From positions 1 through 64,000 of the forward strand of contig NZ_RAIR01000007.1 in the NCBI RefSeq assembly GCF_003625485.1: a stretch of 64,000 nt of DNA. The letters run 5' to 3'. The position numbers were made by a program, and so were the translations under genes. Below are positions 1 to 8,658 of the stretch, piece by piece. This DNA comes from Butyrivibrio sp. CB08 (lineage in GTDB: Bacteria; Bacillota; Clostridia; Lachnospirales; Lachnospiraceae). Position 1 is the first letter of the stretch; each line of letters starts with the position of its first letter. A model generated the notes under the pieces. It searched no databases, was not told the DNA's origin, and saw only the letters and a list, made by a program, of their open reading frames with translations.

Positions 1-91
1 TATTACTTTTGGTTTGTTAATTCTGAATAATTCTCTTGGAATTTTTCAGGGTTGCATTACTGTTTATTTGTCAAGGTGCTGTAATTATGAT

Positions 92-110
92 CCTTACTGA
101 TTGCGTAAGG
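92..110 (-). terminator. Weak hairpin after tRNA-Ser(GGA)
   Basis: A short perfect inverted repeat (CCTTAC / GTAAGG, 7-nt loop) lies 4 bases beyond the 3' end of the tRNA on the minus strand. It is followed by AT-rich sequence but no real T-run, so it may be a weak terminator or a processing hairpin. Confidence 0.3.
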
Positions 111-114
111 CAAC

Positions 115-202
115 GCAGAAGGAGGGATTTGAACCCTCGCGCCGCTATTAACGACCTGCACCCTTTCCAGGGGTGTCTCTTCAACCACTTGAGTACTTCT
201 GC
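115..202 (-). tRNA. tRNA-Ser (GGA anticodon)
   Basis: The reverse complement starts GCAGAAG and ends CTTCTGC, giving a 7-bp acceptor stem. The anticodon stem CACCC/GGGTG encloses the loop CTGGAAA, so the anticodon is GGA. A long variable arm and a GGTTCAAAT T-loop are present, and the 88-nt length fits a class II serine tRNA. No CCA is encoded. It lies 56 nt downstream of tRNA-Ser(TGA) and probably shares its promoter. Confidence 0.95.
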
Positions 203-258
203 AAAATAGTTGACTACTAAATAAGTATGTTGTTATAACAGCGTGTTCATAATTAAGC

Positions 259-343
259 GGAGCGAAAGGGATTCGAACCCTTGTGGCGTTGCCGCCAAAC
301 GGTTTTCAAGACCGCCTCGTTATGACCGCTTCGATATCGCTCC
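259..343 (-). tRNA. tRNA-Ser (TGA anticodon)
   Basis: The reverse complement starts GGAGCGA and ends TCGCTCC, forming a 7-bp acceptor stem. The anticodon loop CTTGAAA gives anticodon TGA. There is a long variable arm and a GGTTCGAAT T-loop. The length of 85 nt is normal for tRNA-Ser. No CCA is encoded. It is the first gene behind the promoter at 409-437. Confidence 0.95.
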
Positions 344-408
344 GAGTTAACTTATCGCTATATAAATAAGTTGTAAGTGCTAACTGCATCTCGCGCAGCG
401 CAAAACTT

Positions 409-437
409 ATATTAACAAAGCGCTGCTCACATGTCAA
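409..437 (-). promoter_or_regulatory. Sigma-A promoter of the tRNA-Ser pair
   Basis: On the minus strand a perfect -35 TTGACA (432-437) is separated by 17 bp from TAATAT (409-414). The start point would fall near 400, about 57 nt before the first tRNA. It sits between the end of the glycosyltransferase operon and the tRNAs. Confidence 0.8.
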
Positions 438-495
438 GCAAGTTTTTTAACTTTTTTTAATTAATTATTAAACCGTGAATGCAGCTTCTAAAATA

Positions 496-1557
496 TCACC
501 CAGAAATCTCTTCATAGTAGCTTAAAAGCTGGGTTTCTATATTTTCGATAGAGTACTTGTCTCTGGCCTTCTTTACGCCGTTACCAGATAGTTTATCGGC
601 AAGATCCTTGTCATTCATAACTCTTTCAATGGCATTTCTTAGAGAATCTTCGTCTTTTGGCTCAACCAGAAGTCCGTCAACTTCATCCTCAACGATGTCA
701 GGGATTCCACCTACGTTACTTGCCACAACGCAGCATCCGTGCAGCATTCCCTCAACTACAGACAAGCCAAATCCCTCAAAATATGATGGAACTGCCATGA
801 TACCGCACTCATCAAGCCACTTGTTCTTGTCTTCGCCAGAGACCCATCCTATATGCTTTACAAAAGTACTGTTTTCCTCGATATCATCTATAAGCTCTGG
901 ATCCTCAAAGATTCCGCCAAGGTAGAGCTTCACCTTGTCGTTGGTCTCATGGATGTCATGAACGGCAGCAACAAGCTCTTTTACCCCCTTAGCCAGGCAG
1001 ATCCTTCCAAGGAACAGGATCTTATTCATATCCTTAGTCCCCGGAGCAGGCGTATTCACTCCTTCCGTAACTATGCCATTTGGAAGCACGTGGATCTTGT
1101 TCCCGTCAGTAAGCCCGCCAAAGAAGTCCTTCCACTGGTTTGTCAGAACCAGCATCAGGTCTGCCATATCCAGGATCTCCCTGATATAAGCCCGCTTCTT
1201 GTCACTGATCTCGTTATTATAGTAGTTCACAAAGTCTCCGCCATGCTGATGCAAAAGAACCTTCTTGCCACGGCGCTTTGCATACCTTATGAAGTAAGAC
1301 TTGCGCATGAAGCTTGAATCAGAGGAGCAGTTCACATGGACGATGTCATATCTGTCCACTGAGCGCATAAAGTCTATGAAAGCAAGCCCAGCTACCATCA
1401 GCTTTTTAAGCTTGCTTCCCTCTTTCATGGTGCCTATGTACTTAAGTTCAACCTTATCCTGAAGGCCCGCCTCGCAGTAGCTGTTCATCAGGGCAGAAAT
1501 GCCGCCGTGAACTCTTCTGTCCGGGCCTATCATAAGGATCTTTAATCTGTCACTCAT
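496..1557 (-). CDS. Glycosyltransferase family 4 (GT-B fold)
   Basis: This 353-residue cytoplasmic glycosyltransferase is of the GT4 'group 1' type, which transfers a sugar from a nucleotide-activated donor with retention of configuration. The N-terminal half carries the acceptor-side motif GGISALM (about 18-24) and HQHGGDF (103-109). The C-terminal half has the donor-site EX7E motif within EGFGLSVVEG (261-270), followed by GGIPDIVED. It is the last gene of the tsaE-ispD operon, and its ATG overlaps the ispD stop by 4 bp, so it is translationally coupled. Acceptor and sugar are unknown. It resembles EpsD/EpsF-type exopolysaccharide enzymes, which fits the polysaccharide locus further right. 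Confidence 0.88.
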   Translation of the reverse strand: MSDRLKILMIGPDRRVHGGISALMNSYCEAGLQDKVELKYIGTMKEGSKLKKLMVAGLAFIDFMRSVDRYDIVHVNCSSDSSFMRKSYFIRYAKRRGKKVLLHQHGGDFVNYYNNEISDKKRAYIREILDMADLMLVLTNQWKDFFGGLTDGNKIHVLPNGIVTEGVNTPAPGTKDMNKILFLGRICLAKGVKELVAAVHDIHETNDKVKLYLGGIFEDPELIDDIEENSTFVKHIGWVSGEDKNKWLDECGIMAVPSYFEGFGLSVVEGMLHGCCVVASNVGGIPDIVEDEVDGLLVEPKDEDSLRNAIERVMNDKDLADKLSGNGVKKARDKYSIENIETQLLSYYEEISG

Positions 1558-2267
1558 CTCTTATCTCTTGCTAGTATCGCCTCAGCAACAGCGATATCTT
1601 CTGGTGTTGTGATCTTGATATTGTCGTAGGAACCCTCAATGAGCTTGACCTTGGTGTCAGTGTAATACTCAACTACCATGGCGTCGTCAGTGATGTTGAT
1701 GCCCTTTGCCATCAGCTCGCCTTCCTCGCGGTCAAGGCGCTGATAGAGGTCCAGGATCATACTGTATGAAAAGCACTGAGGTGTCTGAATAGTCCACATC
1801 AGATTTCTGTCAGGGGTAGATGCCGCAAAGCCTTTGTCGTCTGCAATCTTGATGGTGTCCTTGGATGGCATGCCAACCACGCAGGCCTTGTACTCCTTAA
1901 CCGCAGCCATGGCCCTTGCAATGATGTCGCGGTTAATAAAAGGGCGTGCTCCGTCATGGATGAAAGCATAGTCGCAGTCTTCATCCGCTGCCTGAAGACC
2001 AAGGCGCACACTGTGATATCTGGCAAGTCCACCTTCTACTACGGCTTTTACCTTGTCAAACTTATATTTCTCCACGATCTCTTTTGACACGTAAGTCACG
2101 TCACCCCGTGAGACAACGAGAATAACGTCGTCGATGAAGCTCTCCTCAAAGGCCTTAAGAGAATAGTAAATAAGCGGCTTACCGCCGATCTCCATGTACT
2201 GCTTCTTAACGTCTGAATTCATCCTGCTGCCTGAGCCTGCTGCCAGGACAATCGCTACTGTCTTCAT
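1554..2267 (-). CDS. ispD: 2-C-methyl-D-erythritol 4-phosphate cytidylyltransferase
   Basis: IspD makes CDP-methylerythritol from CTP and MEP in the non-mevalonate isoprenoid pathway. The 237-residue length is normal. Visible motifs are the nucleotide-binding loop LAAGSGSRM (8-16) with the following KKQY, HDGARP (104-109), TPDRN and QTPQ near 150-162, and the C-terminal DNIKITTPED. The ribosome site AAGGGGG lies 6-7 nt before the ATG. A related family makes CDP-ribitol (TarI), but the HDGARP and TPDR context favours IspD. Isoprenoids feed undecaprenol, the lipid carrier used by the polysaccharide genes in this window. Confidence 0.92.
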   Translation of the reverse strand: MKTVAIVLAAGSGSRMNSDVKKQYMEIGGKPLIYYSLKAFEESFIDDVILVVSRGDVTYVSKEIVEKYKFDKVKAVVEGGLARYHSVRLGLQAADEDCDYAFIHDGARPFINRDIIARAMAAVKEYKACVVGMPSKDTIKIADDKGFAASTPDRNLMWTIQTPQCFSYSMILDLYQRLDREEGELMAKGINITDDAMVVEYYTDTKVKLIEGSYDNIKITTPEDIAVAEAILARDKR

Positions 2268-2296
2268 GTCAAAGCCCCCTTAAACTGACGATAGTC

Positions 2297-3457
2297 TTAC
2301 ATTTTATTGGCGTGATACCTTCTCTCCCTGTCACCAAGTGGAAGGTTTGGAACGGCGTTCATATCAAGGCCGAACCTTACGCCCTTTTTGTATTCGTAGT
2401 AAGCTGCAGCTCCGATCATTGCTGCATTATCGGTGCAAAGAACTGGTGATGGTCTGTAGAACTTAATGCCGTTTGCTGCGCACTCTTTTTCCAGGAAGGT
2501 TCGAAGATCGGTGTTGGATGCCACACCTCCGGCGATGGCCAGTTTGTCGTAGCCGAACTGCTTGCAGGCTTTAATGGCATGTCCGGCAAGAACCTCCACA
2601 ACTGCCTTCTGGAAGGAAGCTGCAACGTCCGCCTGATTCAATTCTTCGCCCTGCATCTTGGCCTGGTTTATGAGATTCAGCACAGCTGATTTAAGTCCGG
2701 AAAAAGAGAAATCGTACTCCGCATCAGGAATCTTGGCCTGAGGGAATGTGAAAGCATCGGGATTACCCTCCCTTGCTGCCGCGTCGATCTTGGGGCCTCC
2801 AGGATATCCAAGGCCTATTGCCCTTGCAACCTTATCGAAAGCCTCTCCTGCCGCATCGTCTCTAGTCTGGCCGATGATCTCATACTCGCCATAGTCCTTA
2901 ACAACCACAAGGTGCGAGTGACCGCCCGATACCACAAGACACACGAATGGCGGCTCAAGATCCTTGTTCTCGATAAAGTTGGCGCTTATGTGACCCTCTA
3001 TGTGATGGACGCCGATAAGTGGTTTATCTGTGGCAAAAGAGATCGCTTTGGCCGCAGACACTCCAACCAAAAGGGCACCTACAAGCCCAGGGCCGTAGGT
3101 TGCTGCCACCACGTCAATGTCATCCAAAGATAGCCCCGCCTCAGAAAGAGCTGCCCTTATACATCCGTTGATCTTCTCAACGTGCTTTCTGGACGCGATC
3201 TCAGGAACCACGCCGCCGTATACGGTGTGGAGTGCGATCTGGGATGAGATTATATTTGAGAGAACCTCTCGGCCGTTGCGAACAACAGCTGCTGCGGTCT
3301 CATCGCAGGAGCTCTCAATGGCAAGGACAGTGATATCGCCATCTGCGCCATCAGACGCACTCTGACCAGCGCCAGCCAAAGCTGCCGCACCTGTCTCATC
3401 TCCCTTTATTGACATGAAGATCACGCCATCATTTTCTACATTCTTATCTATCTGCAT
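2297..3457 (-). CDS. tsaD: tRNA N6-adenosine threonylcarbamoyltransferase TsaD
   Basis: TsaD is the catalytic subunit that transfers the threonylcarbamoyl group to A37 of ANN-decoding tRNAs, working with TsaB and TsaE encoded just upstream in the same operon. The ASKHA-fold start [16 protein letters not shown] is at about 44-59, the iron-binding HHIEGH at 151-156, SGGHSHLV near 178, and CTDNAAMIG near the C terminus. The protein is 386 residues, longer than the usual ~335-340, because of a roughly 40-residue Ala/Gly/Asp-rich N-terminal extension. The start is chosen because AGAAGG stands 9-10 nt before it. A second ATG at codon 15 lacks a good ribosome site. Confidence 0.95.
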   Translation of the reverse strand: MQIDKNVENDGVIFMSIKGDETGAAALAGAGQSASDGADGDITVLAIESSCDETAAAVVRNGREVLSNIISSQIALHTVYGGVVPEIASRKHVEKINGCIRAALSEAGLSLDDIDVVAATYGPGLVGALLVGVSAAKAISFATDKPLIGVHHIEGHISANFIENKDLEPPFVCLVVSGGHSHLVVVKDYGEYEIIGQTRDDAAGEAFDKVARAIGLGYPGGPKIDAAAREGNPDAFTFPQAKIPDAEYDFSFSGLKSAVLNLINQAKMQGEELNQADVAASFQKAVVEVLAGHAIKACKQFGYDKLAIAGGVASNTDLRTFLEKECAANGIKFYRPSPVLCTDNAAMIGAAAYYEYKKGVRFGLDMNAVPNLPLGDRERRYHANKM

Positions 3458-3477
3458 GAATTACTATTCCTTCTAAA

Positions 3478-4374
3478 TTATCTCTTAAGTCCGCCGCCGA
3501 ACTTTCGAAGGGCCTCTGCCTCTTTCTCGCGGTTAACTTTGTTCTCCACCAGGAAGCTGTAGTCGTCGTTGCTGGTAACCTGCACGATCTCTTCGTTTTC
3601 AGAAACGTCGCCCGGGTGGAACAGGATCTCCATGTCCTGAAGCCCCCTGTCTGCAAGGATATCAGCTGCGTGAGGAAGACACTCTTTTACATTGTCATAA
3701 AACATGTGGCCTGAGAGCATAACTCCCATAAAGAGCTTGCGCTCGATATTAAGCGAAACCAGGTCCTCCCTGTACTTGCGCTCGTTGCGGGCTGCCAGTG
3801 TGTTGAGAACCAGAACCTTTACCACATTGATAGCCTTGAGGCCTTTGAGCTTACCTGATGCGCGTCTGTACACGTCCAGCTCCTCCCTTGGGAAGCGGAT
3901 GTAGGACACCTGAAGGTTGTTGGCCTTCACCACATCCATCACAGCGTCGAAGACAAGAGGCAGCATGTGATAGTGCACATGGCCATCGATCCTGAATTTG
4001 CCGTCGTTCATGTATGGCTCGCAGGCAAGAAGCTGAGCCTCAACCTCGCGCCTTATGGCCTTGTAATAGAGCCTTCTTAAAACCGGCACAAAGCCGATCA
4101 GCAAAAGCTTTCCAAATCCTATACTAAAGTTGCCCTCTTTATCAATAAGGCGCTTGGCCTTATCGCCGGTGATGGGCGCTCCCTCAACAAAGTTAAGGTG
4201 CACCGTGACAAAGAGCTTACTTCTGATGCCTTCAATGGCATCCATACACTCTTTTAAATAAGGGCTATTTGGCATGATACTGATGCCGTTTAATGCCCCG
4301 TTATAGTAGCAGTCCGCGATGTGTCTGCTCTGGGCGGGAAAAAGCCCGTAGTCGTCTGCATGATATTCAATCAT
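3478..4374 (-). CDS. YdjC/ChbG-family polysaccharide deacetylase
   Basis: This 298-residue protein belongs to the YdjC/ChbG family of metal-dependent carbohydrate deacetylases, known from removal of acetyl groups from chitooligosaccharides. The metal-site motifs are visible: HADDYG (5-10), HLNFVEG (59-65) and DGHVHYHMLP (130-139). No signal peptide is seen, so it should act in the cytoplasm. Its start overlaps the end of the upstream gene by 8 bp and it lies 20 bp before tsaD. The substrate cannot be read from sequence; an amino-sugar intermediate of envelope glycans is possible given the neighbouring GT4. Confidence 0.85.
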   Translation of the reverse strand: MIEYHADDYGLFPAQSRHIADCYYNGALNGISIMPNSPYLKECMDAIEGIRSKLFVTVHLNFVEGAPITGDKAKRLIDKEGNFSIGFGKLLLIGFVPVLRRLYYKAIRREVEAQLLACEPYMNDGKFRIDGHVHYHMLPLVFDAVMDVVKANNLQVSYIRFPREELDVYRRASGKLKGLKAINVVKVLVLNTLAARNERKYREDLVSLNIERKLFMGVMLSGHMFYDNVKECLPHAADILADRGLQDMEILFHPGDVSENEEIVQVTSNDDYSFLVENKVNREKEAEALRKFGGGLKR

Positions 4375-4942
4375 CGTTATTGTCCTTTATTGTCCAGCCC
4401 AGGATCTTCCAGTTGCCGGTTTCTTTTTCTCTGCGCATAACGAACTGATAGTAGTTGGCTGTTGTGCCGTTGGATCCGTGGCGCAGATTGATGAGGCAGT
4501 CCACGTTGCACATTTTGCGGCCAGTCACCATGACTTCGTCTGGCTCCTTGGTCTGAACCACGAAGGCTGAGATGGAGTAGTCCCCTTCTCTTCGCTCCTT
4601 GACCTCATTCTTTATGGATTTGGCAAAAGAGCTGTTGGCAGCCAGAAGCTCTTCATCCATAAGGCCCTCAATAACTGCAACCATCTTATCTTCCTGGCTG
4701 TCATTGTAGGTCTCACGATAAAGCACCTGCATGGTCTTGGCGTAGAGCTCAACGACCTTGCGCGCACTGGCTGGATAGTTCTTTTCCAGATTGGTAGTAG
4801 TGATCTCGTCCACAACAGTTATGTCGTAGGATTCCTCAGGTCCTGCCTTCTTGCTGCGGGTAAAGACCATGTAAAGGCCCAGTACCACAATTGCTGCAAG
4901 GACCGTCATCACTATTGCCTTTATAACTGCCCCGTTTTTCAT
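4367..4942 (-). CDS. Membrane-anchored protein of unknown function
   Basis: I do not recognise this 191-residue protein. It has one N-terminal transmembrane segment (about 8-28, AIVMTVLAAIVVLGLYMVF), then a soluble part of mixed helix and strand, probably outside the membrane. Its C-terminal half (YYQFVMRREKE, then WKILGWTIKDN) looks like a compact beta fold similar in style to NTF2-like domains, but that is only an impression. The ribosome site AGGAGGGGG is strong. It lies 12 bp after rnz and overlaps the deacetylase gene by 8 bp, so it belongs to the t6A/rnz operon. Confidence 0.75.
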   Translation of the reverse strand: MKNGAVIKAIVMTVLAAIVVLGLYMVFTRSKKAGPEESYDITVVDEITTTNLEKNYPASARKVVELYAKTMQVLYRETYNDSQEDKMVAVIEGLMDEELLAANSSFAKSIKNEVKERREGDYSISAFVVQTKEPDEVMVTGRKMCNVDCLINLRHGSNGTTANYYQFVMRREKETGNWKILGWTIKDNNDD

Positions 4943-4954
4943 ATCCCCCTCCTA

Positions 4955-5875
4955 TCATTCTTCAAATCGCAGTTCAACGCTTCTGCCGTCTTTTGCTGCG
5001 ATGGAATTTGCAAAGATCTTCTTGGTCTCTGGCATGAACTCCTTAGGGTTCACCAGGGATGGACTGTAGTGGGTAAGCCACATCTCTTTTACCTCAGCAT
5101 CCCTTGCAAGCCTTGCAGCCTCGTAGAAGGTCATGTGCTTGTTCTCACGAGCCTTCTGGAGCTTGTCCTGCTCGCCGTACATGCCCTCACAGATAAAAAG
5201 ATCTGAACCTGCTGCGTTCTGCACGATGCTGTCAGTTGGCCTTGTGTCGGTACAATATGTGAGCTTGATGCCCTTTCTCTCTGCTCCAAGCACCATGTCC
5301 GGTGTGAAAACCCTGCCGTCATCTGCTGTGACAGTCTCGCCCTTTTGAAGTACGTTCCAGTAATTCCTGTCGATACCTGCTGCAGTTGCAGCCTCCACGT
5401 CAAACTTGCCCTGACGCTTAAGGCTCATGGTATAGCCGTAGCATGGGATGTTGTGGTTGACCTTAAATGCAGTCATAGTGAAGAAGGGCATGCCCTCTAT
5501 ATCAAAAGAAACTTCGTTGTCCGCAAGCTCTTTATACTGAATCTCAAATGGAAGCTCCGGAGCGATAACACGAAGGGCGTTTACAACTCTCTCAAGGCCC
5601 TTAGGTCCCACAAGGAGCAAAGGCTCTGTGCGCTCTGCATTGCCCATGGTAAGCAGCATTCCGGGAAGTCCTGAGATGTGATCTGCGTGATAGTGAGTAA
5701 AGCAGATAACGTCTATGGGCTTGGCACTGTGGCCTTTCTTTTTCATGGCAATCTGTGTAGCCTCACCGCAATCGATGAGGATGCACTTGCCGTTATATCT
5801 CACATAAAGTGAAGTGAGAAACCTATTGGGAAGTGGCATCATTCCGCCTGTTCCCAGCAAACATACATCTATCAT
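4955..5875 (-). CDS. rnz: Ribonuclease Z (tRNA 3' processing)
   Basis: RNase Z cuts tRNA precursors just after the discriminator base; this is needed when CCA is not encoded, as in the two tRNA-Ser genes of this window. The 306-residue protein has the metallo-beta-lactamase motif THYHADH (60-66) in the RNase Z context (HISGLPGML), the nearby CGEATQIAM, HNIPCYGY near 140, and C-terminal HMTFYEAA and LTHYSP metal-site regions. Its ATG overlaps the TsaB-RimI stop (ATGA), so the two are coupled. The length matches the short bacterial form. Confidence 0.94.
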   Translation of the reverse strand: MIDVCLLGTGGMMPLPNRFLTSLYVRYNGKCILIDCGEATQIAMKKKGHSAKPIDVICFTHYHADHISGLPGMLLTMGNAERTEPLLLVGPKGLERVVNALRVIAPELPFEIQYKELADNEVSFDIEGMPFFTMTAFKVNHNIPCYGYTMSLKRQGKFDVEAATAAGIDRNYWNVLQKGETVTADDGRVFTPDMVLGAERKGIKLTYCTDTRPTDSIVQNAAGSDLFICEGMYGEQDKLQKARENKHMTFYEAARLARDAEVKEMWLTHYSPSLVNPKEFMPETKKIFANSIAAKDGRSVELRFEE

Positions 5876-7128
5876 GAATCTTTCCTTTTCCAGTAAATAA
5901 TAGCGTCGTCCTTGGGATCGTCGTAGAACCCGGGTCTTGTGCCTTCGCTCTTAAAGCCAAGCTTCTCGTAGAGGGCAATGGCTGGTTTGTTGGCAGCGCG
6001 GACTTCCAGGGTATAGTCAGTAACTCCGATTCCGTAGCCCCTCTCAATGAGCTGGCGAAGCATCTTGTAGCCGCAGCCCTGTCGTCTTACATCCCCTGAT
6101 ACGGACACATTGGTGATCTCGCCTTCCCCGGAGATATTCTGCAGGCCGCATAGACCCACGATCCTGCCAGCCATCTCAGCCACAAGGTAGATGGTATCAT
6201 CCCTTGTCATGGCGTCCATGAGCTGCTTCTGGGTCCAGGCCTCCTCGCCAAGGTTGACCTTCTCAAGGGCATAGGCGTCCTCTATATCCTCAGCTGTCAT
6301 CTGGCGGACACGGATCCTGCCCGGTGTGCTGTGGTTTAAAGCCTTCTCGGCTTTGGTTTCTTTTGCGGTTTTGGTAGTTTCGCCGGCGGCTGCAGCAAGC
6401 TCTTTTTCCTGAGCCTCTCGCTCTGCCTGGGACAGACGAAGATAGTCAGGAGCAAAGTCGTCTGACTTAATCTGACGGCCTTCCTTAGCATAGATAGCAG
6501 CCAGAGCACAGATGGATGCTGCGCTTTGGCGGTTTAAATGCGGCGGAGCCACTGTAAATGGCACGGTAAGAAGGCTCTCAAGCTTGTCGTGGTAAACCGG
6601 GATTCCATCTCCAAGAAGGATCACTGGTTTGCCAATCTCGTTGAGCCTATTTGCGATGTCTTCAACTGATGTTGCGAACTGCTCGTGGATGGTCCGCATA
6701 ACGAAATTCTGCTCACAGCTCTTTTCCTCAGTGGCTGCAGGCACGAAGGTGTAGATGCCGGTGTAGACCTGGCTGCGCCTTGCGTCCATCATTGGGCAGA
6801 TGATCTTCTCGTTGCCGTAGAGGTTGTAAGCAAGGCCGTCCACTGTTGGAACCGGGATGATCGGGCAGTCTATGGCAAGAGCAAGGCCCTTGGCTGTGGC
6901 ACTGCCAATACGCAAACCCGTAAAAGAGCCGGGACCTGCCGCCACTGCGATGGCATCCACGGTCTTCATATCCAGATGGATCTTGTCCGCGATGTCCTTA
7001 AGCATTGGCATCAGGATCTCGGAATGTGTGGTCTTATATTGAATTGAAAACTGGGCAGTGAGATTGTCGCCGTCTGCTACGGCAACGGAGCCCACAAGGC
7101 CCGATGTGTCTATTGCAAGAATCTTCAT
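5872..7128 (-). CDS. tsaB: TsaB-RimI fusion (t6A subunit plus N-acetyltransferase)
   Basis: One 418-residue chain carries two enzymes usually encoded by adjacent genes. Residues 1-235 are TsaB, the partner of TsaD in tRNA threonylcarbamoylation, with ILAIDTSG at the start and AAGPGSFTGLRIG (63-75). Residues 236-270 are a charged Ala/Lys/Glu linker. Residues 272-418 are a GNAT acetyltransferase of the RimI type, with the acetyl-CoA loop RRQGCGYKML (348-357), LEVRAAN (374-380) and ALYEKLGF (385-392), ending in the RimI-like TRPGFYDDP. RimI acetylates the N terminus of ribosomal protein S18. There is no stop or frameshift between the halves. It lies between tsaE and rnz. Confidence 0.93.
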   Translation of the reverse strand: MKILAIDTSGLVGSVAVADGDNLTAQFSIQYKTTHSEILMPMLKDIADKIHLDMKTVDAIAVAAGPGSFTGLRIGSATAKGLALAIDCPIIPVPTVDGLAYNLYGNEKIICPMMDARRSQVYTGIYTFVPAATEEKSCEQNFVMRTIHEQFATSVEDIANRLNEIGKPVILLGDGIPVYHDKLESLLTVPFTVAPPHLNRQSAASICALAAIYAKEGRQIKSDDFAPDYLRLSQAEREAQEKELAAAAGETTKTAKETKAEKALNHSTPGRIRVRQMTAEDIEDAYALEKVNLGEEAWTQKQLMDAMTRDDTIYLVAEMAGRIVGLCGLQNISGEGEITNVSVSGDVRRQGCGYKMLRQLIERGYGIGVTDYTLEVRAANKPAIALYEKLGFKSEGTRPGFYDDPKDDAIIYWKRKDS

Positions 7129-7137
7129 GTTTATTCC

Positions 7138-7575
7138 TTAGTGTTTAGTCATTGTGATAAGTCTGTAGTCGAAGCCCTTGTCCAGGTTCTTCTCTATGAC
7201 GATCTCTGTGTAGTGCTCAGGGAGCAGCTCCTCTATGAGGTTTGCCCACTCGATGATGCAGATGCCGTTTCCGAAGAAGTAATCTTCGTAGCCAATCTCG
7301 TCCATCTCGCTGATGTCGCCGATCCTGTACACATCAAAGTGGTAGAAAGGAATCCTGCCCTCGTCGTAGACCTGAAGTATGGTAAAAGTGGGGCTGCTGA
7401 CTGGCCCTGTGATGCCAAGTCCCGCTGCCACGCCCTGGGTCAACACTGTTTTGCCAACGCCAAGATCACCTATCAGTGTGAACACTGAACCTGGTGCTGC
7501 GCTCTCGCCAATCCTGCGGCCAATCTCGAAGGTTTCCTCTCTTGAGTTCGTCTCGTGTTTCGTTACTATTTCCAT
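7138..7575 (-). CDS. tsaE: tRNA threonylcarbamoyladenosine ATPase TsaE
   Basis: TsaE is the ATPase that drives turnover of the TsaB-TsaD complex. This 145-residue protein has the P-loop GDLGVGKT (36-43), then SSPTFTILQVY and YHFDVYRI, which are family signatures, and IIEWANL near 107-113. It is the first gene of the leftward operon. Its ribosome site AAGGAG lies 7 nt before the ATG. Upstream there is only a weak promoter-like sequence (TTGGAT, 17 bp, TAAGAT) just past the ribU terminator. Confidence 0.94.
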   Translation of the reverse strand: MEIVTKHETNSREETFEIGRRIGESAAPGSVFTLIGDLGVGKTVLTQGVAAGLGITGPVSSPTFTILQVYDEGRIPFYHFDVYRIGDISEMDEIGYEDYFFGNGICIIEWANLIEELLPEHYTEIVIEKNLDKGFDYRLITMTKH

Positions 7576-7640
7576 AGAAACTCCTTGTTCTGCGCATATA
7601 ACGCCATAATTATCTTACCACAATTGCAGGATTCATCCAA

Positions 7641-7674
7641 ATAAAGAAGAGACACCGCATAAGGTGCCTCTTTC
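7641..7674 (-). terminator. Intrinsic terminator of ribU
   Basis: On the minus strand the stem AAGAGGCACC / GGTGTCTCTT with a 6-nt loop is followed by CTTTATTT. It lies 96-129 bp beyond the ribU stop and just before tsaE. A second small hairpin (GCGGC / GCCGC, 7681-7695) lies between ribU and this one. Confidence 0.65.
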
Positions 7675-7769
7675 TCAAATGCGGCTCAATGCCGCCGATA
7701 TTTCTTTTCCCCTCAAACTCACAGACACTTCTATGGCAACTCGCCTATCGGGAGCGCCAGAATACAAAA

Positions 7770-8552
7770 TTACTGCTCGCTGGTTGCAGCCTTGCGAGCT
7801 GGCTGAACGTTGCCCTTAAGGATTGGGCTGAGCTGCTTGTATACCAGGAATGTAAGTGCGCTGTCTGCTGCACCCTTGATGATGTTGAACGGTGCTACGC
7901 AAAGTGCGCAGAATGTGAACACGTTAGTGATCGCTGAATTGATCTCTGCTCCAGCAGCAACGAATGCGCTGACATCGCAGCCGTATGCGATCGCATATGC
8001 AGGAAGCAGGAAGTATGCGTTAAGAAGTGAGCCAACAAGTGCGATGCAGGCTGTTCCAACAAGGCAGCTGATAAGAGCAACCTTTCTGGTCTTCTTGAAT
8101 CTGTAGATTACTGTTGCAGGAATGATGAAGGCGCAGCCAACAACGAAGTTAGCGATCTCGCCAACAAAACCTGGTGTAGGTCCCTGGATGAGGACGTTAA
8201 GTGTAACCTTGATGAACTCGATCATTACAGCAACCATAGGGCCTGCTGCAAATCCGCCGATCAGAGCCGGGATGTCGCTGAAATCAAACTTGTAGAATGA
8301 TGGAGCGATTGGAAGTGGGAACTCGAACAGCATCAGGACAAAAGAGATTGCTGAGAACACGCCAATTATCGCGATCTTTCTTGTGCTGAACATTGCTTCA
8401 GCGCTTCCGTTTTCCTTGATCTCCCTCTTCCTTGCCATGCTCTCAAAAACGTAGCCAATGGCAAATGCCAGGATGATCAGCACGATGAGTGCTATGAAAT
8501 GATATGTGCTGGACAGTATCATTCCAAGGGTGTTTGTTAGATTTTCTTTCAT
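7770..8552 (-). CDS. ribU: Riboflavin ECF transporter substrate-binding subunit RibU
   Basis: RibU is the membrane S-component that binds riboflavin and passes it to a shared ECF energy-coupling module, whose genes are not in this window. The 260-residue protein has several hydrophobic helices and the family motif FPLPIAPSFYKFDFSDIPAL, followed by GGFAAGPMVAV. An extra N-terminal hydrophobic helix (residues 12-33) precedes the usual core, which starts near RKIAIIGVFSAI. I start at 8552 because GAAGG sits 5 nt before this ATG. The open frame runs up to 8639, but that stretch is the riboswitch terminator. The gene stands alone under an FMN riboswitch. Confidence 0.93.
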   Translation of the reverse strand: MKENLTNTLGMILSSTYHFIALIVLIILAFAIGYVFESMARKREIKENGSAEAMFSTRKIAIIGVFSAISFVLMLFEFPLPIAPSFYKFDFSDIPALIGGFAAGPMVAVMIEFIKVTLNVLIQGPTPGFVGEIANFVVGCAFIIPATVIYRFKKTRKVALISCLVGTACIALVGSLLNAYFLLPAYAIAYGCDVSAFVAAGAEINSAITNVFTFCALCVAPFNIIKGAADSALTFLVYKQLSPILKGNVQPARKAATSEQ

Positions 8553-8604
8553 GTTTTCCTTCTTTCCCATCGGGGGAAATTTGATGTAAAGTGCTTCAGG
8601 CAAT

Positions 8605-8635
8605 AAAAAAGCTCCAAGTAAAATATACTTGGGGC
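8605..8635 (-). terminator. ribU: Terminator of the FMN riboswitch expression platform
   Basis: Minus-strand sequence GCCCCAAGTA / TACTTGGAGC forms a 10-bp stem with one mismatch and a 5-nt loop, followed by TTTTTTATT. It lies between the FMN aptamer and the ribU ribosome site, so FMN-bound aptamer should favour termination here. Confidence 0.85.
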
Positions 8636-8658
8636 ACACAAATAAAAATACCTATCTG

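Noticed and set aside
203..258. Possible extra promoter between the two tRNA genes
   Set aside because: AT-rich, but no paired -35/-10 boxes. The pair is more simply explained by the promoter at 409-437.
8553..8639. N-terminal extension of ribU from a GTG at 8639
   Set aside because: This stretch is the riboswitch terminator hairpin and its T-run. The ATG at 8552 has a proper ribosome site.
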